64,000 bases of DNA. Origin: Sporomusaceae bacterium UBA7701. GTDB taxonomy: Bacteria > Bacillota > Negativicutes > Sporomusales > UBA7701. This document shows, piece by piece, positions 24,468-32,343 of this stretch (positions are counted from its first letter, which is position 1; each line of letters opens with the position of its first letter). The notes below the pieces were generated by a model that did not search any database, was not told the origin of the DNA, and was given only the letters and a program-made list of their open reading frames with translations. The position numbers and the translations under genes were made by a program. The stretch is from assembly GCA_002482545.1 (NCBI GenBank), contig DLGF01000024.1:34137-98136 (forward strand), given 5' to 3'.

Positions 24468-25997
24468 ATGGAAAAAGCCGCGGTGTACGCCAGGGTCAGC
24501 ACGGTAGAACAAGCCGAAAAAGGCTATTCGCTTCAAACCCAGCTCGAAGCCTGCCGTCAAAAGGCCGCTGACCTGGATATAAAAGAGATCGAGGAGTTTG
24601 TCGATGACGGATACAGCGGGGAATATATCGACCGGCCGGCGCTGACCGCCCTCAGGGCGCGCCTGGCCGAATTCGCGCGGGTCATTGTCTATGACCCGGA
24701 TCGCCTGGCCCGCAACCTGACACATCAACTTTTGATCACCGACGAGATTGAAGGGGCCGGAGCCGAGCTTTTATTCGTTTCCGTCTCCTTCGAACATTCC
24801 CCGGAAGGAAAGCTTTTCTATTCCATCCGGGGAGCCATATCCGCTTACGAAAAAGAAAAGATCAAGGAACGCTCGCTTCGGGGCAAGCGCGGCAAAGCCG
24901 CCAAAGGGAAAATTATCGCCGACGCCAAGCCTTTTGGGTATGTCTTTGACAAGCAGGCCAGCAATTACACGGTCAATGAATCGGAGGCCGCCATTGTGCG
25001 GCAGATGTTTCATTGGCTCGTCGACGACCGCGTCGGGACGGCTACGGTATGCAAACGGCTGAATGAACAGGGTATCCCCTCCCCCCGTCTCAAGAAACCC
25101 TGGATTGTATCCGCCGTCTATCGGATGCTGACCAATCCCCTGTATAAGGGCACTCATGTGGCGATGCGCTATCGCTACCAGAAGACCGGGCTGAACAAGC
25201 GGATGAAGGTGCTTCGTCCCCAGTCGGAATGGATCGAGGTTCCGGTGCCGCCAATCGTGGATGAAGCGCTGTGGGCGGCCGCCCAAGAGCAGCTGAAGGC
25301 CAATAAATCCCAGTCCACGCGAAACCTGAAGCATGAACAATTATTGAACGGGTTGGTCTTTTGCGCCCGCTGCGGCAGGAAGATGACCATCGCTTATTCC
25401 GGAAAAGCCGCCGATCCCAAAAGCTACTATATATGTATGAGTCAACGCAGCAATACCTATCTTTACTCGGACCCAAACGAGCGCTGCACCGCCAGGAGAA
25501 TCCCCGCCGAAATTCTCGACCGGGCGGTTTATGAACACCTTTCCCGGTTGAGTGAAAATCCCAGGCTGATCAAGCAATATGTCCTGACCCGGCCCAATCC
25601 CGCCGGCAGCCAGAATCTCCAAACCGCGCTGGAACGTTTGAGGGACAATGAAGCCCGGCTTCTCAAGCAGCGGGAAATGGTGCTCCGCTGGTACCGGCAG
25701 CAGATGATTACCGACGAGGATGCCGAGCGCCAGCTGGCCGACATCCAGGCCCGGCTCGGCGATATCAGCCAAAGCAAAGCGAAGGTCCGGACCGAATTGA
25801 CGGCGCTGTCCTCGCTCCTCGCTCCGTCGGAGGTCGTCGCCACGATTCAGGCCCATTTCGGCCGGAGCGAACCGCTTTACGAAGAAAAGCGGGCGGCAAT
25901 CCGGAGCGTGCTGGAAAAAGTGACGGTCGAACGCAAAGACAGCACCAGGGCCCGGGGCAGCAAGCCCGATCTCCATATCGAGCTCAAATTTCTGTAA
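24468..25997 (+). CDS. large serine recombinase of the spoVK element
   Basis: The 509-aa protein has an N-terminal resolvase domain with the catalytic Ser11 in YARVSTVEQ and Arg residues in YDPDRLARN. A Recombinase domain (about residues 165-275), a zinc ribbon (CARCGRKM ... CTARRI, about 305-345) and a C-terminal coiled-coil region follow. This is the plan of SpoIVCA/CisA and phage integrases such as phiC31. AGGAGG at 24456-24461 puts the start at ATG 24468; the longer in-frame extension has no domain. It should recombine the TTTCACCA cores and so excise the element from spoVK. Confidence 0.95.
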   Translation: MEKAAVYARVSTVEQAEKGYSLQTQLEACRQKAADLDIKEIEEFVDDGYSGEYIDRPALTALRARLAEFARVIVYDPDRLARNLTHQLLITDEIEGAGAELLFVSVSFEHSPEGKLFYSIRGAISAYEKEKIKERSLRGKRGKAAKGKIIADAKPFGYVFDKQASNYTVNESEAAIVRQMFHWLVDDRVGTATVCKRLNEQGIPSPRLKKPWIVSAVYRMLTNPLYKGTHVAMRYRYQKTGLNKRMKVLRPQSEWIEVPVPPIVDEALWAAAQEQLKANKSQSTRNLKHEQLLNGLVFCARCGRKMTIAYSGKAADPKSYYICMSQRSNTYLYSDPNERCTARRIPAEILDRAVYEHLSRLSENPRLIKQYVLTRPNPAGSQNLQTALERLRDNEARLLKQREMVLRWYRQQMITDEDAERQLADIQARLGDISQSKAKVRTELTALSSLLAPSEVVATIQAHFGRSEPLYEEKRAAIRSVLEKVTVERKDSTRARGSKPDLHIELKFL

Positions 25998-26034
25998 AAT
26001 CGCTGCAAAAATTCAGCGTCAGGGAGGTTTTTGT

Positions 26035-26802
26035 ATGAACCGCTTCATCGCCACGCTCCTGCTCGTTTTACTGCCGGCGGGCTTTTTCCCGGCGTCCGGT
26101 TCGGCGGCGGACCGGACGGATGCGGCGCAGGTGCTCATCAGGGGAACCGTCCGCTTTGTGTCTTCCTCCAATACCTACGGCATCATGGATTCCGACGGAA
26201 AGAGATATCATCCGGCCCGCAAGCTGACGCGGGAGTTCCAGCATGACGGTCTCGCGGTTGTCGTCGACGCCCGCCTGCGCCCGGACTTGTTTGGGCCCAG
26301 GATGTACGGCCCGGCGATTGAAATCAGGAAAATCGCTAAAGCCGATGCCTATGTCGCGGAGGATGAACGCGAAGCCATCCGTCTGCTGCTGGCGCGGATG
26401 AATGCTTTTAACGCCAGAGATTTGGCTCAGTTGAAGAAACTGGATGTCGTGGCTCGCGCGCTGTCGGATGAACAATTCGCAGGCTGGGCATCCGGGTATG
26501 GAAATTACACCCTCCATTACGTCGAATTGGACGGCCCCGGCACGGTGCGCCTCCCCTTCGACAGCCTCGAAGGCGTGTGCCTGTACAGCCGCGAACGGGT
26601 CAACAGCATGGCGCTGTCCGGCAACGTGGAATACACCGTCAGCCGTTTTACCTTGAGCAAACTGGACGGGGAATGGAAGTTCGTCGCCATCGCTCCCTTT
26701 GAACCGGAAGACGGGACGGATATGGATCAGGTCGTCAAAAACTATCTGGATTTGGCCCGTCAGCGCTACGGCACCATCGACCTGGCGCAATGGAAAGGAT
26801 AG
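26035..26802 (+). CDS. secreted protein with NTF2/SnoaL-like C-terminus, cargo gene
   Basis: The 255-aa product has a signal peptide ending near ASGSAA (about residue 24). A beta-rich segment follows (VLIRGTVRFVSSSNTYGIMDSDGKRYHPA, perhaps OB-like, about 33-100), then an alpha/beta part (about 105-250, DEREAIRLLLARMNAFNARD ... LDGEWKFVAI) with the pattern of NTF2/SnoaL-like nuclear-transport-factor folds. AGGGAGG precedes ATG, 37 bp after the recombinase, so it is probably co-transcribed. No known role. Confidence 0.6.
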   Translation: MNRFIATLLLVLLPAGFFPASGSAADRTDAAQVLIRGTVRFVSSSNTYGIMDSDGKRYHPARKLTREFQHDGLAVVVDARLRPDLFGPRMYGPAIEIRKIAKADAYVAEDEREAIRLLLARMNAFNARDLAQLKKLDVVARALSDEQFAGWASGYGNYTLHYVELDGPGTVRLPFDSLEGVCLYSRERVNSMALSGNVEYTVSRFTLSKLDGEWKFVAIAPFEPEDGTDMDQVVKNYLDLARQRYGTIDLAQWKG

Positions 26803-26817
26803 ACAGGAGAGAGAAAA

Positions 26818-27705
26818 ATGGCTGGTTATAACTTGTTTTCCGGCGATATTCCCAAAATCGAGGCTGATTTTGTCACCCTCGATTTTGAGACCGCCAACCG
26901 CGACGGGGCAAGCGCCTGCGCCATCGGCCTGGCATTTGTAAAGGGCGGGGCGATCGTCGCCAACCACGCCTGGCTCATACGGCCGCCCAAGCTTTCCTTC
27001 GACGCGGATTTCATCAAGCTCCACGGCATTACGCCGGAAGCAGTCGCGGGGCAGCCTGAGCTGCCTGCGATCTGGGAGCATCTGGCAAAGCACCTGAAGG
27101 GCCGGCTGATTGTCGCCCATAACGCCGAGTTCGACATCAACGTTCTGAAAAATAGCCTGACCCACTACCGCATCGCCCTTCCCGCTCTTGACTATTCCTG
27201 CACGATGCTGCTGGCCCAGAGGGTCTGGCCGTCTTGGGGAAAATACGGCCTGGCGGCGCTGGCGGCCCGGCACGGAATAACCTTTGCGCACCATGACGCC
27301 GGGGAAGATGCGGCGGTGTGCGCCCAGATCGCCCTGAAAGCCCTGGGGGAAAAGCGCTCCCGCACCTTGGATGAGCTTATGACAACAGTCCAGCTTTCCC
27401 CTGGCCGTCTCCATCCGGAGGAGGGACACAGCCCCATCGTCCTTCTGAGGCCCTCCCAGCCGCTGCTGTTCGGCAGTTGGCAGCCGTCCGTCCATAACCG
27501 GGCCGATCAGCTCGTCCGCCGCCAACGGGCGGAGAGCATCACCGATGCGGTCATTCATCCCGGGACGGCTTCCGCGCTGATCAACGGCTACCAAGTCACC
27601 CTGGACACCTGCACCTGTCCCGACTATCTGGCCCGCCGGCTGCCCTGCAAGCATATCTACCGCCTGGCGGCGGCGCTCAGCCCTCAGCAGTCGATCACCG
27701 GATAA
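26818..27705 (+). CDS. DEDDh 3'-5' exonuclease with C-terminal SWIM zinc finger
   Basis: The 295-aa protein begins with a DnaQ-like exonuclease domain whose acidic ligands are visible: TLDFETANRD (Exo I), HNAEFDINVL (Exo II) and HHDAGEDAAV (Exo III with the DEDDh His). The C-terminal part holds a SWIM motif CTCPDYLARRLPCKH (CxC...CxH), which binds zinc and contacts DNA or protein. AGGAGAG precedes ATG, 15 bp after the secreted-protein gene. It is the last cargo gene; it could process DNA ends or act against invading DNA. The domain pairing is uncommon. Confidence 0.85.
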   Translation: MAGYNLFSGDIPKIEADFVTLDFETANRDGASACAIGLAFVKGGAIVANHAWLIRPPKLSFDADFIKLHGITPEAVAGQPELPAIWEHLAKHLKGRLIVAHNAEFDINVLKNSLTHYRIALPALDYSCTMLLAQRVWPSWGKYGLAALAARHGITFAHHDAGEDAAVCAQIALKALGEKRSRTLDELMTTVQLSPGRLHPEEGHSPIVLLRPSQPLLFGSWQPSVHNRADQLVRRQRAESITDAVIHPGTASALINGYQVTLDTCTCPDYLARRLPCKHIYRLAAALSPQQSITG

Positions 27706-27733
27706 AAAAAAACGGGGTTCGCCCCGTTTTTTC
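27703..27733. terminator. bidirectional terminator at the right end of the element
   Basis: A run of A, the stem ACGGGG/CCCCGT with a TTCG loop, and a run of T lie just after the exonuclease stop, 24 bp inside the right attachment core. The hairpin would also stop spoVK transcription before it enters the element. Confidence 0.9.
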
Positions 27734-27753
27734 TTTATGGTTATTGTTTTTCA

Positions 27754-28311
27754 TTATTTCACCATGCAATCAATAGCTTCTTTACCAAAATCCTTTTCGC
27801 CCCCGCGGGCCAGCGAATAAGCCTCATCGATGAACAGGATTCCGCCGTAGGCTCGTTTCAGCTGTTCGCGGGTTTTTTGCGCCGTGTGGCCGATGTACTC
27901 GCCGACCAAGTCGGCCCGTTCGACTTCGATCAGGTGCCCCCGGGCCAACACTCCCATTTCGCGGAAGACCTTGCCCATGATCCGGGCCACCGTTGTCTTG
28001 CCGGTACCGGGATTTCCTTTAAAGATCATGTGGAGCACCAGCGGTTCGGTCACCAATCGCTCTTTCTGCCGATATTTCTGAATTTCGATAAATGCATAAA
28101 TTTCCCGCACCAGCTTCTTTACTTTATCCAGCCCGATGAGGTTATCCAGTTCCCGCAGGATTTCCTCGATCCGCTGCTGCGCTCCCGCAGCTTCGGGGCC
28201 GGGAGTCACAGCGTGGCTATCCATCTCCCGGAGAAGCTTGAAAGCTTCCACAGGGGGGAGTTCTCCGGCCTCCACCGCTTCCAGCACGTCCTTGGGCCAT
28301 ATGTATGCCAC
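27754..28311 (-). CDS. spoVK: spoVK 5' part (N-terminal half of the AAA+ ATPase), cut by the element
   Basis: The 185-aa fragment carries the SpoVK/CbxX N-terminus ([20 protein letters not shown]), Walker [10 protein letters not shown] and Walker [11 protein letters not shown]. It ends at [13 protein letters not shown], where a TAA from the element follows. It lacks sensor 1, the arginine finger and the lid, so it cannot be a working AAA+ ring by itself. GTG 28311 is seven bases after GAGGTG. It follows hfq, as in Bacillus. It rejoins 22837-23237 in frame if the element is excised. Confidence 0.93.
   Translation of the reverse strand: MAYIWPKDVLEAVEAGELPPVEAFKLLREMDSHAVTPGPEAAGAQQRIEEILRELDNLIGLDKVKKLVREIYAFIEIQKYRQKERLVTEPLVLHMIFKGNPGTGKTTVARIMGKVFREMGVLARGHLIEVERADLVGEYIGHTAQKTREQLKRAYGGILFIDEAYSLARGGEKDFGKEAIDCMVK
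27757..27764. other. attachment-site core, right end of the spoVK element
   Basis: TTTCACCA repeats 23230-23237. On the minus strand it ends the N-terminal spoVK fragment as Val-Lys, and the element's next bases supply a TAA stop at once. Confidence 0.85.
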
Positions 28312-28344
28312 CAGTTTTCACCTCGCCGCCTTTCGGTGATATCC

Positions 28345-28352
28345 ATTATATG
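28345..28352 (-). promoter_or_regulatory. candidate sigma-E-type -10 of spoVK
   Basis: On the minus strand CATATAAT lies 34 bp before the GTG start and resembles the sigma-E -10 (CATACAAT). No clear -35 was found. It would give mother-cell expression separate from hfq. Confidence 0.4.
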
Positions 28353-28395
28353 CGGCCGCCGGCGGGATGGTGAAGGCTGAACCGGCACAAACCAA

Positions 28396-28419
28396 CAGGC
28401 AGCCCGTGAGGGCTGCCTG
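28396..28419 (-). terminator. hfq terminator
   Basis: A 10-bp stem (28396-28405 with 28410-28419) with a 4-nt loop lies 6 bp after the hfq stop on the minus strand, followed by TTGGTTTGT. Confidence 0.75.
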
Positions 28420-28424
28420 ACGTG

Positions 28425-28694
28425 TTATCGCTCTGTTCTCGGTTCTCTCGGTTCTTCTCTTCTTTCGTGGAGACCGGAAGCAATGGGCCGGAAGGGAGTA
28501 ATGGTTGAAATGGCATGTTTATAGACAAGCTGCTGTTTGCCTTCATTTTCCATTATCACGGTGAAATTGTCAAAACCTTTGACGGCACCCCGCAGTTGAA
28601 AGCCGTTAACTAAATAGATGATAACTGGTACGTTTTCCTTGCGGACTTGGTTCAAGAAACTGTCCTGCAGGTTAATTACTTTGGTTGTCGTCAT
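28425..28694 (-). CDS. hfq: RNA chaperone Hfq
   Basis: The 89-aa protein has the Sm1 segment ([20 protein letters not shown] ... GFDNFTV) and the Sm2 motif (VYKHAISTI, variant of YKHA). The C-terminal tail is charged and rich in Arg and Glu. It forms a hexamer that binds small RNAs and mRNA. It lies downstream of miaA, the common bacterial order, and upstream of spoVK as in Bacillus. Confidence 0.96.
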   Translation of the reverse strand: MTTTKVINLQDSFLNQVRKENVPVIIYLVNGFQLRGAVKGFDNFTVIMENEGKQQLVYKHAISTITPFRPIASGLHERREEPREPRTER

Positions 28695-28744
28695 GGATAC
28701 CCCTCCGAAAAAAAATTTACCTTTCTATCTATCAGAGTATACTT

Positions 28745-29677
28745 CTACTCTAGGCTGAACTTTCCTGCCACCAGGCTGTAAATATATGCCAACATTTTCT
28801 CGTAGTCCGGGAATTCATCGACAGGGACCCATTGGATGTAGTTCATTTTCCGATACCAGGTCAACTGCCGCTTGGCAAAGTTCCGGGTGGCTTGCTTGAG
28901 CCGGTCGACGGTTTCCGGCAGATCCGTTTCACCCCGCAGGTAAAGGGCAATTTCCTTGTAGCCGATCCCCTGCATGGCCTGCGCGTCCGGCGGAACCCCG
29001 GCGTCCAGCAGGCGGGCCACCTCCTCTACCAATCCCCTTTCCACCATGGCGTCGACGCGCTGGTTAATCCGCCGGTAGAGCATTTCCCTGGGCATGGTGA
29101 GCCCGATCACCAGCGCGTCATAGGAAAGACCGTCGGTTTTTCGCCGCCGGGATACCGGTTCGCCGCTGAGCTGGTGAATTTCCAGTGCCCGGATGATGCG
29201 CCGCAAGTCGTTGGGATGCAGTCCGGCTGCCGCCTCCGGCGACGCCTGCTGCAGCAGCCCGTAAAGATAAGCGCTGCCGTGCCGGTCGGCCAGAGCCGCC
29301 AGGCGGCTGCGGACCTCCGCGTCGCTCTCGACGGCGTTGAAGGTATATCCTTCCAGGAGCGCTTTAACATATAGGCCCGTCCCCCCGGCCAAAACGGGGA
29401 TTCTGCCGGCGGCGTTGATCGCGGCGACCAGTTGGGCGGCCTGAGTCTGAAAATCCACTACGCTGAAATCCTCATCCGGCTCCAGAATATCGATCAGGTG
29501 ATGGCGTATCCCGCGGCGCTCCGCCGCGTTAGGTTTGGCGGTGCCGATATCCATCCGCCGGTAGACCAGCATGGAGTCGCCGGAGATGATCTCCGTTCCC
29601 AGCTTTTCCGCGAGATCGATGCTCACCCGGGTTTTACCGACGGCGGTCGGACCGATGACCGCTATCAATCGTTCCAT
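28745..29677 (-). CDS. miaA: tRNA dimethylallyltransferase MiaA
   Basis: The 310-aa enzyme adds dimethylallyl to A37 of tRNAs that read UNN codons. It shows the P-loop GPTAVGKT, the DSMLVYRRMDIGTAKP segment, GGTGLYVKALLEG and TRNFAKRQLTWYRK. ATG 29677 is seven bases after GGGGG; the in-frame TTG at 29683 is too close. It is in the operon miaB-mutS-mutL-methyltransferase-miaA-hfq. MiaB, which acts on the same base, is encoded at the head of the operon. Confidence 0.97.
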   Translation of the reverse strand: MERLIAVIGPTAVGKTRVSIDLAEKLGTEIISGDSMLVYRRMDIGTAKPNAAERRGIRHHLIDILEPDEDFSVVDFQTQAAQLVAAINAAGRIPVLAGGTGLYVKALLEGYTFNAVESDAEVRSRLAALADRHGSAYLYGLLQQASPEAAAGLHPNDLRRIIRALEIHQLSGEPVSRRRKTDGLSYDALVIGLTMPREMLYRRINQRVDAMVERGLVEEVARLLDAGVPPDAQAMQGIGYKEIALYLRGETDLPETVDRLKQATRNFAKRQLTWYRKMNYIQWVPVDEFPDYEKMLAYIYSLVAGKFSLE

Positions 29678-29679
29678 GG

Positions 29680-30465
29680 TCAATCCCCCGTTTCGATGAT
29701 CCCGTAATGGATGCTGCTGTATTTCCCGCCCATTACGGAGGGGAATTGCAGCCGGGCGAATTCCGGACTGCGCTGGGCTTCCTTGAGCACGACGCGGTGC
29801 CGGGCGACCCGGCAGGCTTCGCGAACGGCTTCGCTGGTCAAGGGGCGCTGGTCGGCCAGGAAGCGGACGGGTTTCAGGTTGGAGCTGGCGCGGATAGGAA
29901 TGCGAAACATCGGGTCGAAGAATACGATGTCAAAGCTCTTGTCCGGCAGGTCGGCCAGATATTCGTTGTAGTCGGCCTGCTCCACGGTTATCCGCCGGAG
30001 GGCCGCGGTGACGGCTTCCTCGTCGCTGTCATGGCGCTTGAGCCCCAGGCTGGTGACAGCGGCGATGACCGGCGAGCTTTCCAGGCCGAGGACCGCCCCC
30101 TCCGGGCCGGCTGCGAAGCTGGCGACAATGGCATCGGTGGCCAGCCCCAGCGTGCAGTCGAGGACCGTCATGCCGGCTTTCAGGTCCATCGCTGCCGTCA
30201 TATGGTCAGGATTTCCATTTATGAGATTCTTTATGCGCAACTCAGCCAGGCTGAGGTGAAAAAAATATTCCCCGCCGGGTGTGTGAACAATCGGTCCGGC
30301 TTTGCTGGCAACCACGATATGATTGACGCGGTAACGCTCCCGGAGGGCGGCCAGCGAGGTCTTTTCCCTTTCCGCCAGGGGCGCGCCGAGTCTCGCCGCC
30401 AGCAGCGCCGCCTCGGCGACGACGTCAGGAGAGGGTTTTTGAACCGTTGTGACGACTACATTCAT
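29680..30465 (-). CDS. class I SAM-dependent methyltransferase, RsmJ/YhiQ-like
   Basis: The 261-aa protein matches the SAM_MT (RsmJ-like) family: VLDCTLGLATDAIVAS (SAM-binding motif I), GLESSPVIAAVTSLG and FFDPMFRIPIRASSNLKP (catalytic-type DPMF). E. coli RsmJ methylates 16S rRNA G1516; whether this relative does so is not known. It begins 9 bp after mutL and ends 2 bp before miaA, so it is within the operon. AGGGGG precedes ATG 30465. Confidence 0.85.
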   Translation of the reverse strand: MNVVVTTVQKPSPDVVAEAALLAARLGAPLAEREKTSLAALRERYRVNHIVVASKAGPIVHTPGGEYFFHLSLAELRIKNLINGNPDHMTAAMDLKAGMTVLDCTLGLATDAIVASFAAGPEGAVLGLESSPVIAAVTSLGLKRHDSDEEAVTAALRRITVEQADYNEYLADLPDKSFDIVFFDPMFRIPIRASSNLKPVRFLADQRPLTSEAVREACRVARHRVVLKEAQRSPEFARLQFPSVMGGKYSSIHYGIIETGD

Positions 30466-30474
30466 GTTTTCCCC

Positions 30475-32343
30475 CTAGGTGCGTTTGAACATCTTCGCCA
30501 GTTCTTCGGCGCCGAATTTCACAATGGTAGGCCGGCCGTGGGGGCAGGTATAGGGCAGGGCCGTAGCCGCCAGTTCGGCCAGCAGGGCTTGAAGCTGCCG
30601 CATGTTGAGGGTTTCCCCGCTTTTTATCGCCGCCCGGCAGGCGGCCATTTGCAGGCAGGCGTGGCGCAGCACGGCCGCCGAAGCGTTCTGGGTGTTTTGA
30701 ATTTGCAGCAGGATATCGTGGAGAAAATCGCGCGCCTCGCCGGGCGTGACGTCGGCCGGCATTTCCGTGAGCCGGAAGCTGCCCGGCCCCACTTGTTCCA
30801 GGGTAAAGCCCAACTGATAGAAGTCTTCCAGGTGCTCGTTGACCAGCTCCGCTTCCCGGTGGTCGTAGTCGATAAACAGCGGCATCAGCAGGGTTTGGAC
30901 GGGAATGCGGCCGGTGGCGAGACTCAGGCGGTCGTAGAGGATGCGTTCGTGGGCGGCGTGCTGATCGACAATATACAGGCCGTCGCTGCCCCGGGCGACG
31001 ATATAGCAATCGGCAATCTGGCCAAGGGCGATCAGGTTCATGCCGGGCGACGCCTGCTCCGCCGGGGATTCCGCCGCGAATGGGGGCGGAGCTTCCGGAA
31101 TCTCTCCGGGGGAGGCGGCCGGTGGTGCGGGTTCCAGGATGTTTAGGTGCTGCTGCTCCCGGATGAGCTGCCGGGCGGCGCTCCAGGGAAGAGGCGACTC
31201 CTGCCACTGCATGGGCGGCAGCGCGGGAGCTATGGAGCGGTCCTGATAGACCGGGCGGCTTGACGTTGGGGCGGCCGCCGGGTAGTGTCCGGGAATGTTT
31301 TTCGGGAGCTCGACCGTCGCCGCGCCGGCGGTCAGCTTGGCGTCGGCCGCTATAAGGGCTTCGCTGACCGCCCGGTGTACGGCCTTGAAAATGCGGCCCT
31401 CATCCCGGAACTTGACTTCGCTTTTTTGGGGATGAACATTGACGTCGATGGTGTCGGCCGGCACGGCGATGTTCAGCACCACCAGGGGATAACCGGCCTT
31501 GGGGAGCAGCGAATGATAGGCGTTGTCGAGCGCCTTGGCAATCATCCGGCTGGTTATGATGCGGGAGTTCACGGTAAAAGTCTGCCATTGGCGGCTGCTC
31601 TTGAGCAAGGTCGGCTTTCCGACAAAGCCGGTAACCGCCAAGGCTTCCTCCTCATAGCGGACAGGCAGGACTTCGCCGGCGACCTTCGGGCCGTAGAGGC
31701 TGGCCATGGCGTCGAGCAAGTTCCCGTTGCCGGGAGTGGCCAGCACCAGGCGGCCGTTGTTGATGAGCTTAAACCCGACTTCCGGATGGGACAGGGCTAG
31801 TTTGCCGACAATATCATGGATATAGCCGCTCTCGGTGGCCGGCGTTTTGAGGAATTTGCGGCGCGCCGGGGTGTTGAAGAAGAGATCGGCCACCGCCACG
31901 ACCGTGCCGACGCCCCCGCCCGCTTCCCGCCGGTCGGTGATTTCACCGCCGGTGACTTCTACATAGGTGGCCATATCTTCGGTATGCAGGCGGGTGGTCA
32001 GCGAAAAGCGGGATACGGAGGCAATGCTGGGCAGAGCCTCTCCCCGGAACCCCAGCGAGTGGACGCTGAACAGATCGTCCACCGAGCCGATTTTACTGGT
32101 GGCGTGGCGAAGAACCGCCAGCGCGGCGTCGGCCGCGCTCATCCCCACCCCGTCGTCGGTTACGCGGATGAGCTCGGTGCCGCCCTCGGCAATCGTTATC
32201 TCAATCGTCCGGCCGTAGGCGTCAAGAGCATTTTCGACAAGCTCCTTGACCACCGAGGCCGGGCGCTCGACCACCTCGCCGGCAGCGATCTTGTTGGCGG
32301 TATTCTCGTCCAGAATATGAATGACCGTGGGCCGGGTCGTCAT
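30475..32343 (-). CDS. mutL: DNA mismatch repair protein MutL
   Basis: The 622-aa protein has the GHKL ATPase motifs (ELVENALDAYG, TDDGVGM, RHATSKI, LGFRGEALPSI) and the C-terminal dimerisation domain. The usual Firmicute endonuclease signature is represented by QHAAHERILYDR, and the zinc-site CPHGRP is near the C-terminus. This predicts a nicking MutL. The Ala/Pro-rich linker spans about residues 330-430. ATG 32343 overlaps the mutS stop by 4 bp. Confidence 0.97.
   Translation of the reverse strand: MTTRPTVIHILDENTANKIAAGEVVERPASVVKELVENALDAYGRTIEITIAEGGTELIRVTDDGVGMSAADAALAVLRHATSKIGSVDDLFSVHSLGFRGEALPSIASVSRFSLTTRLHTEDMATYVEVTGGEITDRREAGGGVGTVVAVADLFFNTPARRKFLKTPATESGYIHDIVGKLALSHPEVGFKLINNGRLVLATPGNGNLLDAMASLYGPKVAGEVLPVRYEEEALAVTGFVGKPTLLKSSRQWQTFTVNSRIITSRMIAKALDNAYHSLLPKAGYPLVVLNIAVPADTIDVNVHPQKSEVKFRDEGRIFKAVHRAVSEALIAADAKLTAGAATVELPKNIPGHYPAAAPTSSRPVYQDRSIAPALPPMQWQESPLPWSAARQLIREQQHLNILEPAPPAASPGEIPEAPPPFAAESPAEQASPGMNLIALGQIADCYIVARGSDGLYIVDQHAAHERILYDRLSLATGRIPVQTLLMPLFIDYDHREAELVNEHLEDFYQLGFTLEQVGPGSFRLTEMPADVTPGEARDFLHDILLQIQNTQNASAAVLRHACLQMAACRAAIKSGETLNMRQLQALLAELAATALPYTCPHGRPTIVKFGAEELAKMFKRT

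Larger units (their letters stand above)
23230..27764. mobile_element. spoVK-intervening element with large serine recombinase
   Basis: The two halves of spoVK lie at either side of this region, bounded by the same 8-bp core. Removing one core plus the interior (4,527 bp) restores the gene in frame. The cargo is a 3D-domain wall protein (minus), a recombinase, a secreted NTF2-like protein and a DEDDh-SWIM exonuclease (all plus), with terminators near both ends (23284, 27703). There are no phage structural genes. The layout matches known sporulation-gene intervening elements that are excised in the mother cell (sigK 'skin' and similar). Excision during sporulation is inferred. Confidence 0.9.

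Noticed and set aside
26068..27654. A 528-codon minus-strand frame opposite two cargo genes of the spoVK element
   Set aside because: The plus-strand genes have ribosome-binding sites, a signal peptide and nuclease motifs; the minus frame has none.
22837..28311. spoVK as an ordinary decaying pseudogene or assembly error
   Set aside because: Both halves are intact up to an identical core, the join is in frame, and a recombinase lies between; decay would not keep these features.
29707..31146. A 479-codon frame opposite the methyltransferase and mutL
   Set aside because: Antisense shadow of two well-supported genes.
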